Assembly: GCF_017309955.1 (NCBI RefSeq)
Contig: NZ_CP021247.1
Coordinates: forward strand, 434,001-498,000
Direction: 5' to 3'
DNA from: Novosphingobium sp. KA1
GTDB taxonomy: Bacteria > Pseudomonadota > Alphaproteobacteria > Sphingomonadales > Sphingomonadaceae
DNA length: 64,000 nt
Shown here: positions 50,036 through 58,943 of the stretch, in pieces
Layout of the letters: each line of letters begins with the position of its first letter
Position numbering within the stretch: position 1 is the stretch's first letter
Program-made: the position numbers and the translations under genes
The notes under the pieces: generated by a model
Told to the model about the DNA's origin: nothing
Database searches by the model: none
Seen by the model: only the letters and a program-made list of their open reading frames with translations

Positions 50036-50685
50036 GCAACGTCAGTCGCCTGAGCGATCAAAGCGTTCATGTCGTCTGCGGTGCGCGCCATAGCCGCCTG
50101 ATGCACCAAACGCTTGGTCAGATACCTGTTATGAGTATCGGTGAGCCAATCTTTTAGATCCCAATCACCGTCGTCTAGAGAAATGGCTTCGCCAGTCGGA
50201 TTTCCTTGAAGGCTGGCTGCGATTTGCAAAGCTCGAAGTCCTAATAATGCAGCCTTTTCTCTCACCAATGGGGAAACTTCATCATCCTCATCGTTATGAG
50301 GAGAGTCTGAAAACGCTGCAATCATCCCTCGTATTCCGTTTACCGCTACGGGGAAGTCGAGCATTTCCCTCGTCACGTCGGGACCGAGCGCTCTCCAATC
50401 GATGGTCTCCGGTAAATCTGGAAATTCCGGAACATTGCCAACCCACTGTCCCGCCTCGCCTCTGGACCCCTGATAGTTCTCAGAGTCGCTGATCGCGTTC
50501 GATAGATCGTTGGCGTAGGCCTCAAGCGAAGCGACGAGATAGATCGTCGAAAATTCCCGATCAGTTTTTCGCTTTCGGCGATCGCCCAGCCATTTCACCG
50601 CAAGAGAAAACGTCGTGGTAAGGAATGACGATCCTGCCACCAGGCTCAGTACCTGCCACCATGTCACGCTGATCTCTGCCGCCAT
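50032..50685 (-). CDS. Membrane-anchored cargo protein (moron)
   Basis: A 217-residue leftward gene among rightward late genes. One N-terminal transmembrane segment (WWQVLSLVAGSSFLTTTFSLAV) is followed by RRKRKTDREF and a soluble helical domain (LVASLEAYANDLSNAISD). It is lower in GC than its neighbours and oriented against them, which is typical of a moron with its own promoter. The function is unknown; lysogenic conversion or exclusion is possible. Confidence 0.55.
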   Translation of the reverse strand: MAAEISVTWWQVLSLVAGSSFLTTTFSLAVKWLGDRRKRKTDREFSTIYLVASLEAYANDLSNAISDSENYQGSRGEAGQWVGNVPEFPDLPETIDWRALGPDVTREMLDFPVAVNGIRGMIAAFSDSPHNDEDDEVSPLVREKAALLGLRALQIAASLQGNPTGEAISLDDGDWDLKDWLTDTHNRYLTKRLVHQAAMARTADDMNALIAQATDVA

Positions 50686-50794
50686 AGCTTACCCCCTGCG
50701 CAAAATAGACCCTGCCAAACCGTCACCATAACAGGCAAATCCGACCCCGCGATAGCTGCGCCCAACCTCGGTAGGCGGCAGTCTGAAGCCCGAG

Positions 50795-50826
50795 AAAGCC
50801 CGTCGACCATCCGGTTGGCGGGCTTT
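50795..50826 (+). terminator. Intrinsic terminator before the late operon
   Basis: AAAGCCCG (50,795-50,802) and CGGGCTTT (50,819-50,826) form an 8-bp stem followed by TTGCG within a T-rich tail. It lies just upstream of the first gene of the next rightward block and may insulate it. Confidence 0.7.
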
Positions 50827-50847
50827 TTGCGTCAACAGGGGAAGTAC

Positions 50848-51147
50848 ATGACGAAGAAGGCCCAAATCCTCGACAAGCGTGCGAGGCAGCGTGCCTCCGT
50901 CGGCTTCTCGCCGGTCCCGAACGTGCGCGTCGCGCAGGCCCTGCAGATCGCCTACCTGGAGCAGATCAAACTGGGCCTGACGCCGACCCAGGCGATGGAA
51001 GAAGCAGAGCGCGCCGTTGCGCGCCAACTGCCGCCAGTGCCGTTCGGGCGCCGCAGCTATCGCCTTCCCAAGCCTTCCCGCAGCGATGATCCGGCCTATC
51101 GCAAGCCGATCCGCGTCAAGCGTCACCTGTCGTGCTCCGCCGCGTAG
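50848..51147 (+). CDS. Hypothetical phage protein
   Basis: A 99-residue very basic protein (MTKKAQILDKRARQRASVG...) with helix ALQIAYLEQIKLGLTPTQAMEEAERAV. ATG 50,848 has CAGGGGAAG upstream. Placement suggests a DNA-binding or structural accessory. The family is not recognised. Confidence 0.55.
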   Translation: MTKKAQILDKRARQRASVGFSPVPNVRVAQALQIAYLEQIKLGLTPTQAMEEAERAVARQLPPVPFGRRSYRLPKPSRSDDPAYRKPIRVKRHLSCSAA

Positions 51148-51329
51148 ACGCCCGGCCGAGCCTTGCGGCTCAGCTAGATGAGCAGCGCTGCCAGCTCGAC
51201 GAGATCCTTTCGGAGCTTCAACTGGGCGTACGCAGCGCTGGCCATTACGACGCGCTCGAGGAGCGCGCCAGTTCAGTAGCACGCGGCATCACCGCGGCAT
51301 TTCGAAGCAATCGGAGTTCTCCGACATGA
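51132..51329 (+). CDS. Small helical phage protein
   Basis: A 65-residue frame from GTG 51,132 that overlaps the previous stop and ends ATGA-coupled to the next gene. LAAQLDEQRCQLDEILSELQLG is an amphipathic helix; the rest is basic. The double coupling supports translation. The function is unknown. Confidence 0.45.
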   Translation: MLRRVDARPSLAAQLDEQRCQLDEILSELQLGVRSAGHYDALEERASSVARGITAAFRSNRSSPT

Positions 51330-51511
51330 TCGACCTTCAACGCGCCGCGCTACTTGCCAAAGGCGATGACAAATTCGCCGTCACCGTATCCCGCAGCTGG
51401 CTACGGGAAGTTGTTGCCGAGCTCGCTGCAAGCCGCGCTGACGCAGCGCGCCGGCAGCCGATCGTGCCTCACCTCGATGTTGTCCCGCTCGCCGCAGCCC
51501 TCACCCAGTAG
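51326..51511 (+). CDS. Small phage protein
   Basis: A 61-residue protein (MIDLQRAALLAKGDDKFAV...) with helix SWLREVVAELAASRADAARR. It is coupled to the upstream gene by ATGA. No family is recognised. Confidence 0.5.
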   Translation: MIDLQRAALLAKGDDKFAVTVSRSWLREVVAELAASRADAARRQPIVPHLDVVPLAAALTQ

Positions 51512-51513
51512 TC

Positions 51514-51816
51514 GTGTCGGCCGTCCTTTCGTACGTGACCGATCTGGCCGGCCCTGCCGGCAACGTCACGTTCCATCGTGAGCGCCAATGGGGACACGGC
51601 ACCTTCAGGGGATATCGGCACACAATAGCGCTGGAGTTTGTCGGGGGCGCAAAAGTTACCGCCGCCGAAGCGTTCATCGTGGCGTTCCCCGCCCATGAGT
51701 TTGACCTCGCCGACGTACTCGTTGCCGAAGCGGCAGTCGTTCATGTCGATCGTGACCTTCGGCCTGCGCCCTGCACTCTCGTCACGATCTGCATTCTCAC
51801 GCTTGAGACTGCCTGA
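51514..51816 (+). CDS. Hypothetical phage protein
   Basis: A 100-residue, beta-rich protein from GTG 51,514, 2 nt after the previous stop (YVTDLAGPAGNVTFHRERQW, then IALEFVGGAKVTAAEAFIVA and a VHVDRDL end). No family is recognised. It belongs to the same tightly packed rightward block. Confidence 0.55.
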   Translation: MSAVLSYVTDLAGPAGNVTFHRERQWGHGTFRGYRHTIALEFVGGAKVTAAEAFIVAFPAHEFDLADVLVAEAAVVHVDRDLRPAPCTLVTICILTLETA

Positions 51817-51849
51817 TTTCCGCCGCCCACAATTTCGAGGAACCCGCAC

Positions 51850-52494
51850 GTGAGCGACCAGGACAAGCAATTACCCGGCCGCCGATCCATCGACGGCCAC
51901 ACTTACTTTGTCGCTGGCGACGGCTCCCTCATCCCGGAGGGCACCGTCAAGACGGCCGACAAACTGCAAGACGAGATCGTTCGACGGATCATCGGTGGCG
52001 CGCTGCCGCTCTCGGCGTTGGTATCCGACTTCCGCCAGAAGACGTTGGACGAGGTCGACGAGTTCGTTGTTCTTCTCGAACAGGAATACGGCGCACGCCG
52101 CGGTGGGTCGAAGGGCAACCTGACCTTCACCAGCTTCGATGGCCTCCTGAAGATCTGCGTGCAGGTGAGCGAGAACGTCGTGTTCGGACCGGAACTGCAG
52201 GTCGCCAAGGGCTTGGTCGACCAATGCCTTCGCGAGTGGTCCGCCGGCAGCCGTGATGAGATCCGCGCGATCATCAACCGCGCATTCGATGTCGACAACC
52301 AAGGCCGGATCAACCGCAACGATCTCTTCAGCCTGCTTCGGCTCGAAATCGAAGATGCCCGCTGGCAGGACGCCATGCGCGCCATCCGTGACAGCATCCG
52401 CGTGGTTGGCTCCAAGCGCTACGTCCGGATGTATCAGCGTACCGACCCGAAAGCAGCCTGGTCCGCGATCTCGATCGACGTTGCCGCGGGATAG
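51850..52494 (+). CDS. DUF3164 family phage protein
   Basis: A 214-residue protein with the DUF3164 pattern. It has IDGHTYFVAGDGSLIPEGTV near the start, a central KGNLTFTSFDGLLKICVQVSE and the distal AIINRAFDVDNQGRINRNDLFSLLRL, each quoted partly. This family is linked to Mu-like phages, where it is an early protein of unknown function. GTG 51,850 follows GAGGAAC. Confidence 0.85.
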   Translation: MSDQDKQLPGRRSIDGHTYFVAGDGSLIPEGTVKTADKLQDEIVRRIIGGALPLSALVSDFRQKTLDEVDEFVVLLEQEYGARRGGSKGNLTFTSFDGLLKICVQVSENVVFGPELQVAKGLVDQCLREWSAGSRDEIRAIINRAFDVDNQGRINRNDLFSLLRLEIEDARWQDAMRAIRDSIRVVGSKRYVRMYQRTDPKAAWSAISIDVAAG

Positions 52495-52503
52495 GAATAC
52501 CGG

Positions 52504-53166
52504 ATGACCGTCATCCGTGCTGATTTCGATCTGTCCGTGCTGCAGCGCGCCGCTCGCGCATTCGGCGCCGAGCAGATGCCTTTCGCCGAGGCGCTCGCGC
52601 TGACGCGGCTCGCCAAGGGTGTTTCGGCAGAGGAAAGCCGGGCTGTCGTCGACACGTTCGACAATCCGACGCCGTTCACCCAGAAAGCGTTCACCGTCCG
52701 TGCCGCGACCAAGGCGGTACCCATCGCCTATGTCAGCGCCAAAGATATAGCGGTACAGTACCTCGCGCCGTATGTCTTCGGAGGCGAGCGATCCCTCGGG
52801 GCAAAGCGCACCATGCTTGTCCCCAAGGCGTCCGGCACGAACCAATACGGGAACCTGCCGCGCAACAAGCTCAAGACCCTCAAGGGCAAGCCTAACGTGT
52901 TCGTAGGTACGGTCGCGACGAAAGGCGGGCAGCAGATCGCCGGCGTGTGGCAACGTCCCAGCGCCAGCGCCGGCCGTGGTAAACGGAACGCTGGGCGCGC
53001 TGCCCAGTCCGGACTGAAGCTGCTCATCCGCTTCAGCGACACGACTGAGGCTCCCAAGCACCTCCCGTTCTTTGAAAGTGCCAGAGCATACGTGGCACGG
53101 CACGCCGCGGACGAGTTTCGTGCCGCGCTGCGCCAGGCACTGGCGACATCGAGGGGGCGCCGTTGA
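52504..53166 (+). CDS. Minor tail protein Z-like
   Basis: A 220-residue protein. The pattern LARAFGAEQMPFAEALALTRLAKG (here RAARAFGAEQM), then FTQKAFTVRAATKAVPIAYV, YLAPYVFGGER and the C-terminal PFFESARAYVARHAADEFRAALRQAL resembles lambda gpZ-type tail-completion proteins. Its place before the terminase, away from other tail genes, is unusual. It is transcribed with its neighbours. Confidence 0.6.
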   Translation: MTVIRADFDLSVLQRAARAFGAEQMPFAEALALTRLAKGVSAEESRAVVDTFDNPTPFTQKAFTVRAATKAVPIAYVSAKDIAVQYLAPYVFGGERSLGAKRTMLVPKASGTNQYGNLPRNKLKTLKGKPNVFVGTVATKGGQQIAGVWQRPSASAGRGKRNAGRAAQSGLKLLIRFSDTTEAPKHLPFFESARAYVARHAADEFRAALRQALATSRGRR

Positions 53167-53261
53167 AGAAGGATACCGCGTTGACCCATCGCCTTCCCCC
53201 TTGGCTCATCAACCTCCTCGATCTGATGGCATTGGTCTGGGTGCTGAAGGCCGCCGTCTGA
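53163..53261 (+). CDS. Possible 32-residue hydrophobic peptide
   Basis: A frame from TTG 53,163, overlapping the stop of the previous gene (TTGA). It encodes a short peptide ending in LPPWLINLLDLMALVWVLKA, a plausible membrane helix. The evidence is overlap and composition only. Confidence 0.3.
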   Translation: MKKDTALTHRLPPWLINLLDLMALVWVLKAAV

Positions 53262-53415
53262 ACGCCCGCCCGCCTCGGACGCGTCGGGGTGCGACCGAGG
53301 CGGTTTGGGTCCCTCCCGGGAGTCTGACAACGTGGGTATTGCGCGACCGCGTTGTGTGCCCAGCTACGGGTTCAAAAAGTTGGTTGCGGGGGCAACCTGA
53401 TCCTCACGGGGCGCT
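53262..53415. other. Intergenic region with hairpin before the terminase genes
   Basis: A 9-bp stem (CCGCCTCGG with CCGAGGCGG, about 53,272-53,305) lies upstream of the small terminase gene. It may be a terminator or part of a packaging (cos/pac) region; nothing else is seen. Confidence 0.35.
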
Positions 53416-54063
53416 ATGACGACGGTATCGCTGACCGCTTACGCCGCGTTGCACGGCGCGAGCCGCCAAGCTGCGGCGAAGTGGAAATCCCGCGGAGTTC
53501 TGGTCTTTTCCGGAGAGAGCATCGACATTGCAGCATCCGATGAGAGGATGCGTAAGGCTGGCCTAGGTCGGTTCAAGGACGGGGCGCAGACGGCGCAACC
53601 GACACCCGCAAGCGCAACCCGCAACCGCAACCCGGTTGCGTCTGAGGTTGCGGTTGCGGTTGACGAGGTGGTCGACGACCTGCGCGCCGCCGCTGACGGT
53701 GGAGAGATCGACGAAGACATCGCCGGCGGCTTCATCGAGCAGCTGCTCGCCGGCCAGTTCAGAACCAAGGTTCAGGCCAGCGCGATCAAGGAAAACGCGC
53801 TCGCGCTGAAGCATCTCCTCGTGGCCCAAAAGGAGGCCAGCAAGCTTATCGAGATCGAGGTCGCAGAGTCGGTCATCTTCGAAGACCGGCGCGCGGCGCG
53901 CGATGCCTGGATGGCATGGCCCGGCCGCTTCGCTCCGCTGCTGGCCGCAGACCTCGACATCGATAGCGCCAAGCTCACGGAAGCGCTGAAGCCGTATGTC
54001 CATCAGCAGCTCGACGAGCTCGGCGAGCCGCTGCTCGACTTCACCGGAGACGGAGAAGGCTGA
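53416..54063 (+). CDS. Terminase small subunit (Nu1-like)
   Basis: A 215-residue protein with an N-terminal helix-turn-helix (LTAYAALHGASRQAAAKWKSRG) and a C-terminal region (ESVIFEDRRAARDAWMAWPGRFAPLLAADL) that resembles the lambda gpNu1-type small terminase and its contacts to the large subunit. It would recognise the packaging site. The large subunit gene begins 68 nt before this stop. ATG 53,416 begins the frame. Confidence 0.7.
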   Translation: MTTVSLTAYAALHGASRQAAAKWKSRGVLVFSGESIDIAASDERMRKAGLGRFKDGAQTAQPTPASATRNRNPVASEVAVAVDEVVDDLRAAADGGEIDEDIAGGFIEQLLAGQFRTKVQASAIKENALALKHLLVAQKEASKLIEIEVAESVIFEDRRAARDAWMAWPGRFAPLLAADLDIDSAKLTEALKPYVHQQLDELGEPLLDFTGDGEG

Positions 54064-56134
54064 CCGGCTGCGCCGGGCAGCGCGCCGAGGCTGGACGCCG
54101 CCTCCCCGCATCAGTCTGCCAGAGTGGGCGGACCGCTTCCGCGTCCTGGCGCGCGAAGCCGGCAGCACATCGGGCAAATACCGAACCGGGCGCGTGGAAA
54201 TTGCGCGCGGACCGATGCTCGCAGCCACCGAGCCCGGGGTTCGTAAGATTTCGGCGATGGTCGCCACGCAGCTGCTGAAGACCACGCTGATCGAGAACAT
54301 CGTGGGCTTTCACGTCCACCTCGATCCCTGCCCCATGCTGATCGTGCAGCCAAAGGATGCGGCAGCAGAGCAGTTTTCGAAGGAACGTGTAGGACCATTC
54401 ATCAAAGCCACACCGGCTCTCCGCAAGCTGGTAGGCCAGACCAAAAGCCGCGATGCCGGCGACACGATCGACTACAAGGCCTTTCCCGGTGGCTTCCTGG
54501 GCATTGTCGGCGCCGGCAGTCCGGACAACCTTGCACGCCGCCCTGTCCGTATCGTGCTTTGCGACGAGGTCGACAAATACCTTCCGCTGAAGGAGGGCGA
54601 TCCCCTCGCGATCGTCGAGGAACGTCAGGCCACCTTTGATTCGAACTCACTCAACGTTGCGGTCTGCTCGCCGACCGTTACCGGCGAGAGCAAGATCGAG
54701 GTGCGCTATCTGGCTTCGGATCAGCGCCGCGCTTCGGTCGAATGTCCGGAGTGCGGGCACCGTCAGTTCCCCGACTTTTTCACCCACGTTCACTGGGACA
54801 AGGGCGCTGACGACAACTCACACCGGCCGGAAACGGCGCGGGTCTACTGCGAGAAGTGCGGCGTTGGCTGGACTGAAGGGCAACGCCTCCGCGCGTTGAC
54901 AACGATCCGCTGGCACCAAACGCGGCCGTTCCAATGCTGCGACCAGTGGCAGGTGCCGCAAGAGGCCTACGCAGCTGCCGTAACCGAAGGGCATCCGGAT
55001 CCGCTCGGCCTGGTCTGGGATTGGTGGGAAAGCCCCCGCCACGCGGTTTATCGGGCCCGATGCCGCGAATGTGGCGACTGGGCAGTTTCGAACGAGCACG
55101 CGGGCTTCCAGGCCGGCAAACTGTTCAGTCCTTGGGCAAACGATGCCCCGCCGCGCCAAGCAGCAAAATGGCTGGCAGCGACCGACGAGGACGGAAAGCA
55201 GACCTTTTACAACACGCAGCTTGCGCGGACCTACCGGCAGAACGTCGGCAAGGCCATGAACCCGGATACGCTCACTGCAAGGCGCGAGATCTGGGCCGCT
55301 CAGGTTCCCGACGGCGTTGCCGTCATCACCTGCGGCATCGACGTCCAGGACTACCGTGTAGAGCTTGAAACCGTCGGTTGGGGGCGCGACGAGGAAAGCT
55401 GGTCGATCGACTACGAGATCTTCGACGGCGAGTTCGACGATCCTCGGCTCCAAGCCCGCCTGGACGAGTACCTGCAGAAGAAGTTCTACCGTGCTGACGG
55501 TCGCCCTTTCGCGATCCATGCAGCGTGCATCGATACCGGCGGCCACCATACCAACGCCGTCTACGAATTCGCGAAAGCTCGCCTGGGCCGCTTCATCTGG
55601 GGCGTAAAAGGCGAGAGCGCGCGAACAGGACAGCGTAACCCGGTCTGGCCTACCAAGCGGCCATCGTCCCGGAGCAAAAAGACCTACCGGCCGATCATCG
55701 TCGGCGTGAACGCGGCAAAGGACACGATCCGCAACTATCTCGGCAAGGACCAACCCGGGCCGGGGTACATGCATTTCAACGTCGATCGCGATGCGATCTA
55801 CTTCGCCCAGCTGACAGCCGAACAGATCGTCCTGAAAGTCATCGGCGGCCAGAAGTTCCGGATCTGGGAACTTCCAGGCGGCCGCGCGAACGAAGCGCTC
55901 GACTGTCGTGTCTACGCCTACGCGGCACTGCACGGCCTGATGCACCGCAATTTCAAGCTGAACCGCGAGGCCGATCGGGTCGGCGCAACCGCCGAGGGTC
56001 AGACCATCTTGCCGCCGCCGGACACGCCGGCCGCCGCCACGAACACCGAAGCCACCGGCCCAACAATCACCGCTGCCCCAGCAGAGCGGCCGAAGAAGCG
56101 ATCACTGGGCGCGATGCTTGCCCGAGGAGCATAG
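53996..56134 (+). CDS. Terminase large subunit (GpA family)
   Basis: The ATP-driven DNA-packaging motor and nuclease. The lambda GpA layout is clear: ISLPEWADRFRVLAREAGSTSG, VARGPMLAATEPGVRKI-type start, VQPKDAAAEQFSKERV, GSPDNLARRPVRIVLCDEVDKY (Walker B/DE region) and CPECGHRQFPDFF (a CxxC zinc ribbon). The nuclease half has YIACIDTGGHHTNAVYEFAK-like CIDTGG. The length of 712 residues fits. ATG 53,996 overlaps the small subunit gene by 68 nt; the true start may be later, but no better ATG is visible. Confidence 0.92.
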   Translation: MSISSSTSSASRCSTSPETEKADRLRRAARRGWTPPPRISLPEWADRFRVLAREAGSTSGKYRTGRVEIARGPMLAATEPGVRKISAMVATQLLKTTLIENIVGFHVHLDPCPMLIVQPKDAAAEQFSKERVGPFIKATPALRKLVGQTKSRDAGDTIDYKAFPGGFLGIVGAGSPDNLARRPVRIVLCDEVDKYLPLKEGDPLAIVEERQATFDSNSLNVAVCSPTVTGESKIEVRYLASDQRRASVECPECGHRQFPDFFTHVHWDKGADDNSHRPETARVYCEKCGVGWTEGQRLRALTTIRWHQTRPFQCCDQWQVPQEAYAAAVTEGHPDPLGLVWDWWESPRHAVYRARCRECGDWAVSNEHAGFQAGKLFSPWANDAPPRQAAKWLAATDEDGKQTFYNTQLARTYRQNVGKAMNPDTLTARREIWAAQVPDGVAVITCGIDVQDYRVELETVGWGRDEESWSIDYEIFDGEFDDPRLQARLDEYLQKKFYRADGRPFAIHAACIDTGGHHTNAVYEFAKARLGRFIWGVKGESARTGQRNPVWPTKRPSSRSKKTYRPIIVGVNAAKDTIRNYLGKDQPGPGYMHFNVDRDAIYFAQLTAEQIVLKVIGGQKFRIWELPGGRANEALDCRVYAYAALHGLMHRNFKLNREADRVGATAEGQTILPPPDTPAAATNTEATGPTITAAPAERPKKRSLGAMLARGA

Positions 56135-56135
56135 A

Positions 56136-56378
56136 ATGAGCGTATTTGCGGGCATGCCGCGCGAGCAGCTGCAAGCCGCCCTCACCGCCGCGCAGCAGGC
56201 GCTGATCGAGCTTCAGACCGGCAAGGCCTTCGCCTCCGTCTCGTACTCGCAGGGCGACGGCGCGAAGGCAGTGACCAGGCGCGTTACCTCCGTGGCCGAA
56301 TGCACGGCCCTCATCGCCCAGCTGCAATCGGCCCTCGGCATGCGCCAACGCCGACGCGCCTTCAGGTTTGTCTTCTGA
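56136..56378 (+). CDS. Head-tail joining protein gpW-like
   Basis: An 80-residue protein, MSVFAGMPREQLQAALTAAQ..., with ALIELQTGKAFASVSYSQGDG and ALIAQLQSALG. This is the lambda gpW signature (LxxAxxALxxLxTGxxxxSVxYxxG), which completes the head after packaging. It ends by TGATG overlap with the portal gene. Confidence 0.85.
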   Translation: MSVFAGMPREQLQAALTAAQQALIELQTGKAFASVSYSQGDGAKAVTRRVTSVAECTALIAQLQSALGMRQRRRAFRFVF

Positions 56379-58030
56379 TGGAGGCTCCTGTGAGGATCCT
56401 CGATGCGCAGGGGAACCCGATGGCGCCTGCCCGCCGGCCGGCCATGGGTCTCGCCGGCGGCGGCCGCAGCGTACCCTACGACGCGGCAGATCTGCTCGGT
56501 TCCCATACCCGGGAGTGGCAGCCCTATCTGTGGTCGCCGGATGGCGAGCTCAATCCGTGGCGCGACACCATCGTTGCCCGCATGCGCGACCTGGTGCGAA
56601 ACGATGGCTGGGCATCCGGCGCGGTAACCCGCATCTTGGACAATGCCGTCGGCGCCAACTTTCGGCCGATCGCAAAGCCAGACTATCGCGCGCTCGCCAT
56701 TCTGACGGGCATCAAGGGCTTCGACGAACAGTGGGCCTATGAATACTCGAAAGCGCTCGATGCCAGCTACCGCACCTGGGCGAACAGCCGGGGCCGATGG
56801 TGCGATGTTCAGCGGCGGCAGTCGGCATCGCAGCTTTTCAGGCTCGGCTTCCGTCACAAGCTGATCGACGGCGACGCGCTGGCGATGCTCCAGTGGCGAC
56901 CGGAGCGTCTCGGCCGCGGTCGAGCGCGCTACGCCACCGCGCTGCAGATGATCGATCCGGATCGGCTGTCCAACCCGAACTACAAGTTCGACGATCAGCT
57001 GATGCGCGGCGGCTGCGAAGTCGACGACGATGGCGTTACCGTTGGCTACCACGTGCGCCGAGCTCATCAGGGGGATTGGTTCTCGGCGGCAGACAGTCTG
57101 CGTTGGGACCGCATCGAGCGTGAGACCGAGTGGGGCCGCCCCGTCATAGTCCACGATTTCGACACGGAGCGCTCTAACCAGCACCGTGGCGGCGTAGGGA
57201 TCCTCGGCCCCGTCATGACCCGCCTGAAGATGCTCTACCGCTACGATATCGCGGAGCTGGATTCGGCGATCCTCAATGCAATTCTCGGGGCTTGGCTTGA
57301 AAGCCCCTTTGACCAGGAGTTCGCTCAGGAAGCGCTGGAAGGTGGCGACAAAATTGGCGCGTACCAAGACGCACGTCTGGACTATCACGAACAGGCGAAT
57401 ATCCGTGTTCCTGGCACCGGCTCGATCCTTCCCAAGCTGTTCCCGGGCGAAGGCATCAAAACACTTGATGCCAAACGGCCCTCAACCAACTTCGCCACTT
57501 TCGAAAAAGCGGTGCTTCGCAACGTAGCGTCGGCCGCCGGCATGTCCGCGCAGCAGGTCAGCAATGACTGGAGCGACGTGAACTACAGCTCGGCGCGCGG
57601 TGCCATGCTCGAGTTCTGGAAAACGATGACCCGCCGGCGCGACGATTTCGCCGCCGGCTTCTGCCAGCCCATCTTCGGCGCAGTCGTCGAGGAGGCGCAC
57701 GAGGTTGACGATCTCCCCCTGCCCGCAGGCGCACCGGAATTCCTCGAACATCCCGAGGCCTATTCCCGGGCCAAGTGGATCGGGCCCGGCCGAGGCTGGA
57801 TCGATCCGGTGAACGAGGTGAAGGGCGCCATCCTAGGCATGGATGCCGCCGTCATGGATTACGACGAGATCTGCGCCGAGCAAGGCGTTGACGGCGACGA
57901 CATGATCCTCGCGCGCAAGAACACCATCCGCCGGTTCAAGGAAGCCGGGCTCGAACCGCCCAGCTGGGCCGGCATGGGCCTCAACGACGTCCCGGCCAAC
58001 AAGACGATCGAGGATCCGTCCCCGCAATGA
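56378..58030 (+). CDS. Lambda-family portal protein
   Basis: A 550-residue portal. It opens ILDAQGNPMAPARRPAMG, then RNDGWASGAVTRILDNAVG, and the family core includes GDALAMLQWRP, IDPDRLSNPNY, GVGILGPVMTRLKMLYRYDIAELDSA and NDWSDVNYSSARGAMLEFWK, each quoted as landmarks. The end is acidic. ATG 56,378 overlaps the gpW stop and the portal stop overlaps the protease start (ATGA). It forms the dodecameric DNA gate. Confidence 0.92.
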   Translation: MEAPVRILDAQGNPMAPARRPAMGLAGGGRSVPYDAADLLGSHTREWQPYLWSPDGELNPWRDTIVARMRDLVRNDGWASGAVTRILDNAVGANFRPIAKPDYRALAILTGIKGFDEQWAYEYSKALDASYRTWANSRGRWCDVQRRQSASQLFRLGFRHKLIDGDALAMLQWRPERLGRGRARYATALQMIDPDRLSNPNYKFDDQLMRGGCEVDDDGVTVGYHVRRAHQGDWFSAADSLRWDRIERETEWGRPVIVHDFDTERSNQHRGGVGILGPVMTRLKMLYRYDIAELDSAILNAILGAWLESPFDQEFAQEALEGGDKIGAYQDARLDYHEQANIRVPGTGSILPKLFPGEGIKTLDAKRPSTNFATFEKAVLRNVASAAGMSAQQVSNDWSDVNYSSARGAMLEFWKTMTRRRDDFAAGFCQPIFGAVVEEAHEVDDLPLPAGAPEFLEHPEAYSRAKWIGPGRGWIDPVNEVKGAILGMDAAVMDYDEICAEQGVDGDDMILARKNTIRRFKEAGLEPPSWAGMGLNDVPANKTIEDPSPQ

Positions 58031-58917
58031 CCCGCTTCGCCAACCTCGCCACCCGTCTGTTCAACACGCCGCTCGCCATCCACCCTCGCAAGGCCGAGGT
58101 TGTGATGGCGGGGCTGGCCGACCGCCTCGGCATCACCAGTATCGCCCACCTCGACGGCGCGCCGGTGCGGCCGCAAGCGTGGTTCGACGACGATGATGAT
58201 TTCTTCACCGGCGGCCGCGAAACGCGTGCAGACCCGGGCTATGACGTCTTCAACGGCGTTGCCGTGCTGCCGGTTTCGGGCACGCTGGTCCACAAACTGG
58301 GCTCGCTCCGCCCATGGTCGGGCATGACCGGCTATGACGGCATTCGCCAGGCGTTCCTTACAGCGCACGATGATCCGGACGTTTCGGCGATCGCCTGTGT
58401 CTATGATTCCGGTGGCGGCGAAGTCGCAGGCTGCGCCGACCTCTTCGAAACCATGCTCGACATGCGTGGCAACAAGCCCTGCTGGTCGATCCTGTCTGAA
58501 AGTGCCTATTCGGCTGCCTACTGGCTTGCCTCGACCGCGGACAAGGTCATCGTGCCCCGCACCGGCGGTACGGGCTCGATCGGTGTGATCTGCATGCACG
58601 TCGACTGGTCCGAAGCGCTTTCGAAGGCCGGTATGAAGGTCACCTTCATCACGCCGGAGTGGGCCGAACGCAAAGCCGACGGGCACGCTGAGATCCCACT
58701 CAGCGCCGAAGCCCTGGCCAACTTCCAGGCGGAGATATCCGCCATGGGCGAGATATTCGCAGACTCGATTGCACGTGCCCGCAATCTCACAACAGACAAG
58801 GTCAAGGCCCTGAAGGCCGGGACTTTCATGGGCGCACTCGGCGTCACCCACGGCCTGGCCGATGCGGTGATGGCGCCCGAGCAGGCCTTCGCAGCCCTGC
58901 TGGCCGAGGCCGCCTGA
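58027..58917 (+). CDS. Prohead protease, S49 family (SppA-like)
   Basis: A 296-residue serine protease that would process the scaffold and head proteins. The core has VLPVSGTLVHKLGS, IACVYDSGGGEVAG, and the nucleophile Ser near 162 in SAYSAAYWLAS. A general-base Lys lies near 216 in RKADGHAE, all in lambda gpC order. It is coupled to the portal gene by ATGA. The scaffold appears to be a separate downstream gene. Confidence 0.9.
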   Translation: MTRFANLATRLFNTPLAIHPRKAEVVMAGLADRLGITSIAHLDGAPVRPQAWFDDDDDFFTGGRETRADPGYDVFNGVAVLPVSGTLVHKLGSLRPWSGMTGYDGIRQAFLTAHDDPDVSAIACVYDSGGGEVAGCADLFETMLDMRGNKPCWSILSESAYSAAYWLASTADKVIVPRTGGTGSIGVICMHVDWSEALSKAGMKVTFITPEWAERKADGHAEIPLSAEALANFQAEISAMGEIFADSIARARNLTTDKVKALKAGTFMGALGVTHGLADAVMAPEQAFAALLAEAA

Positions 58918-58943
58918 CCACCAGTACTTACCGGAGACACCCG

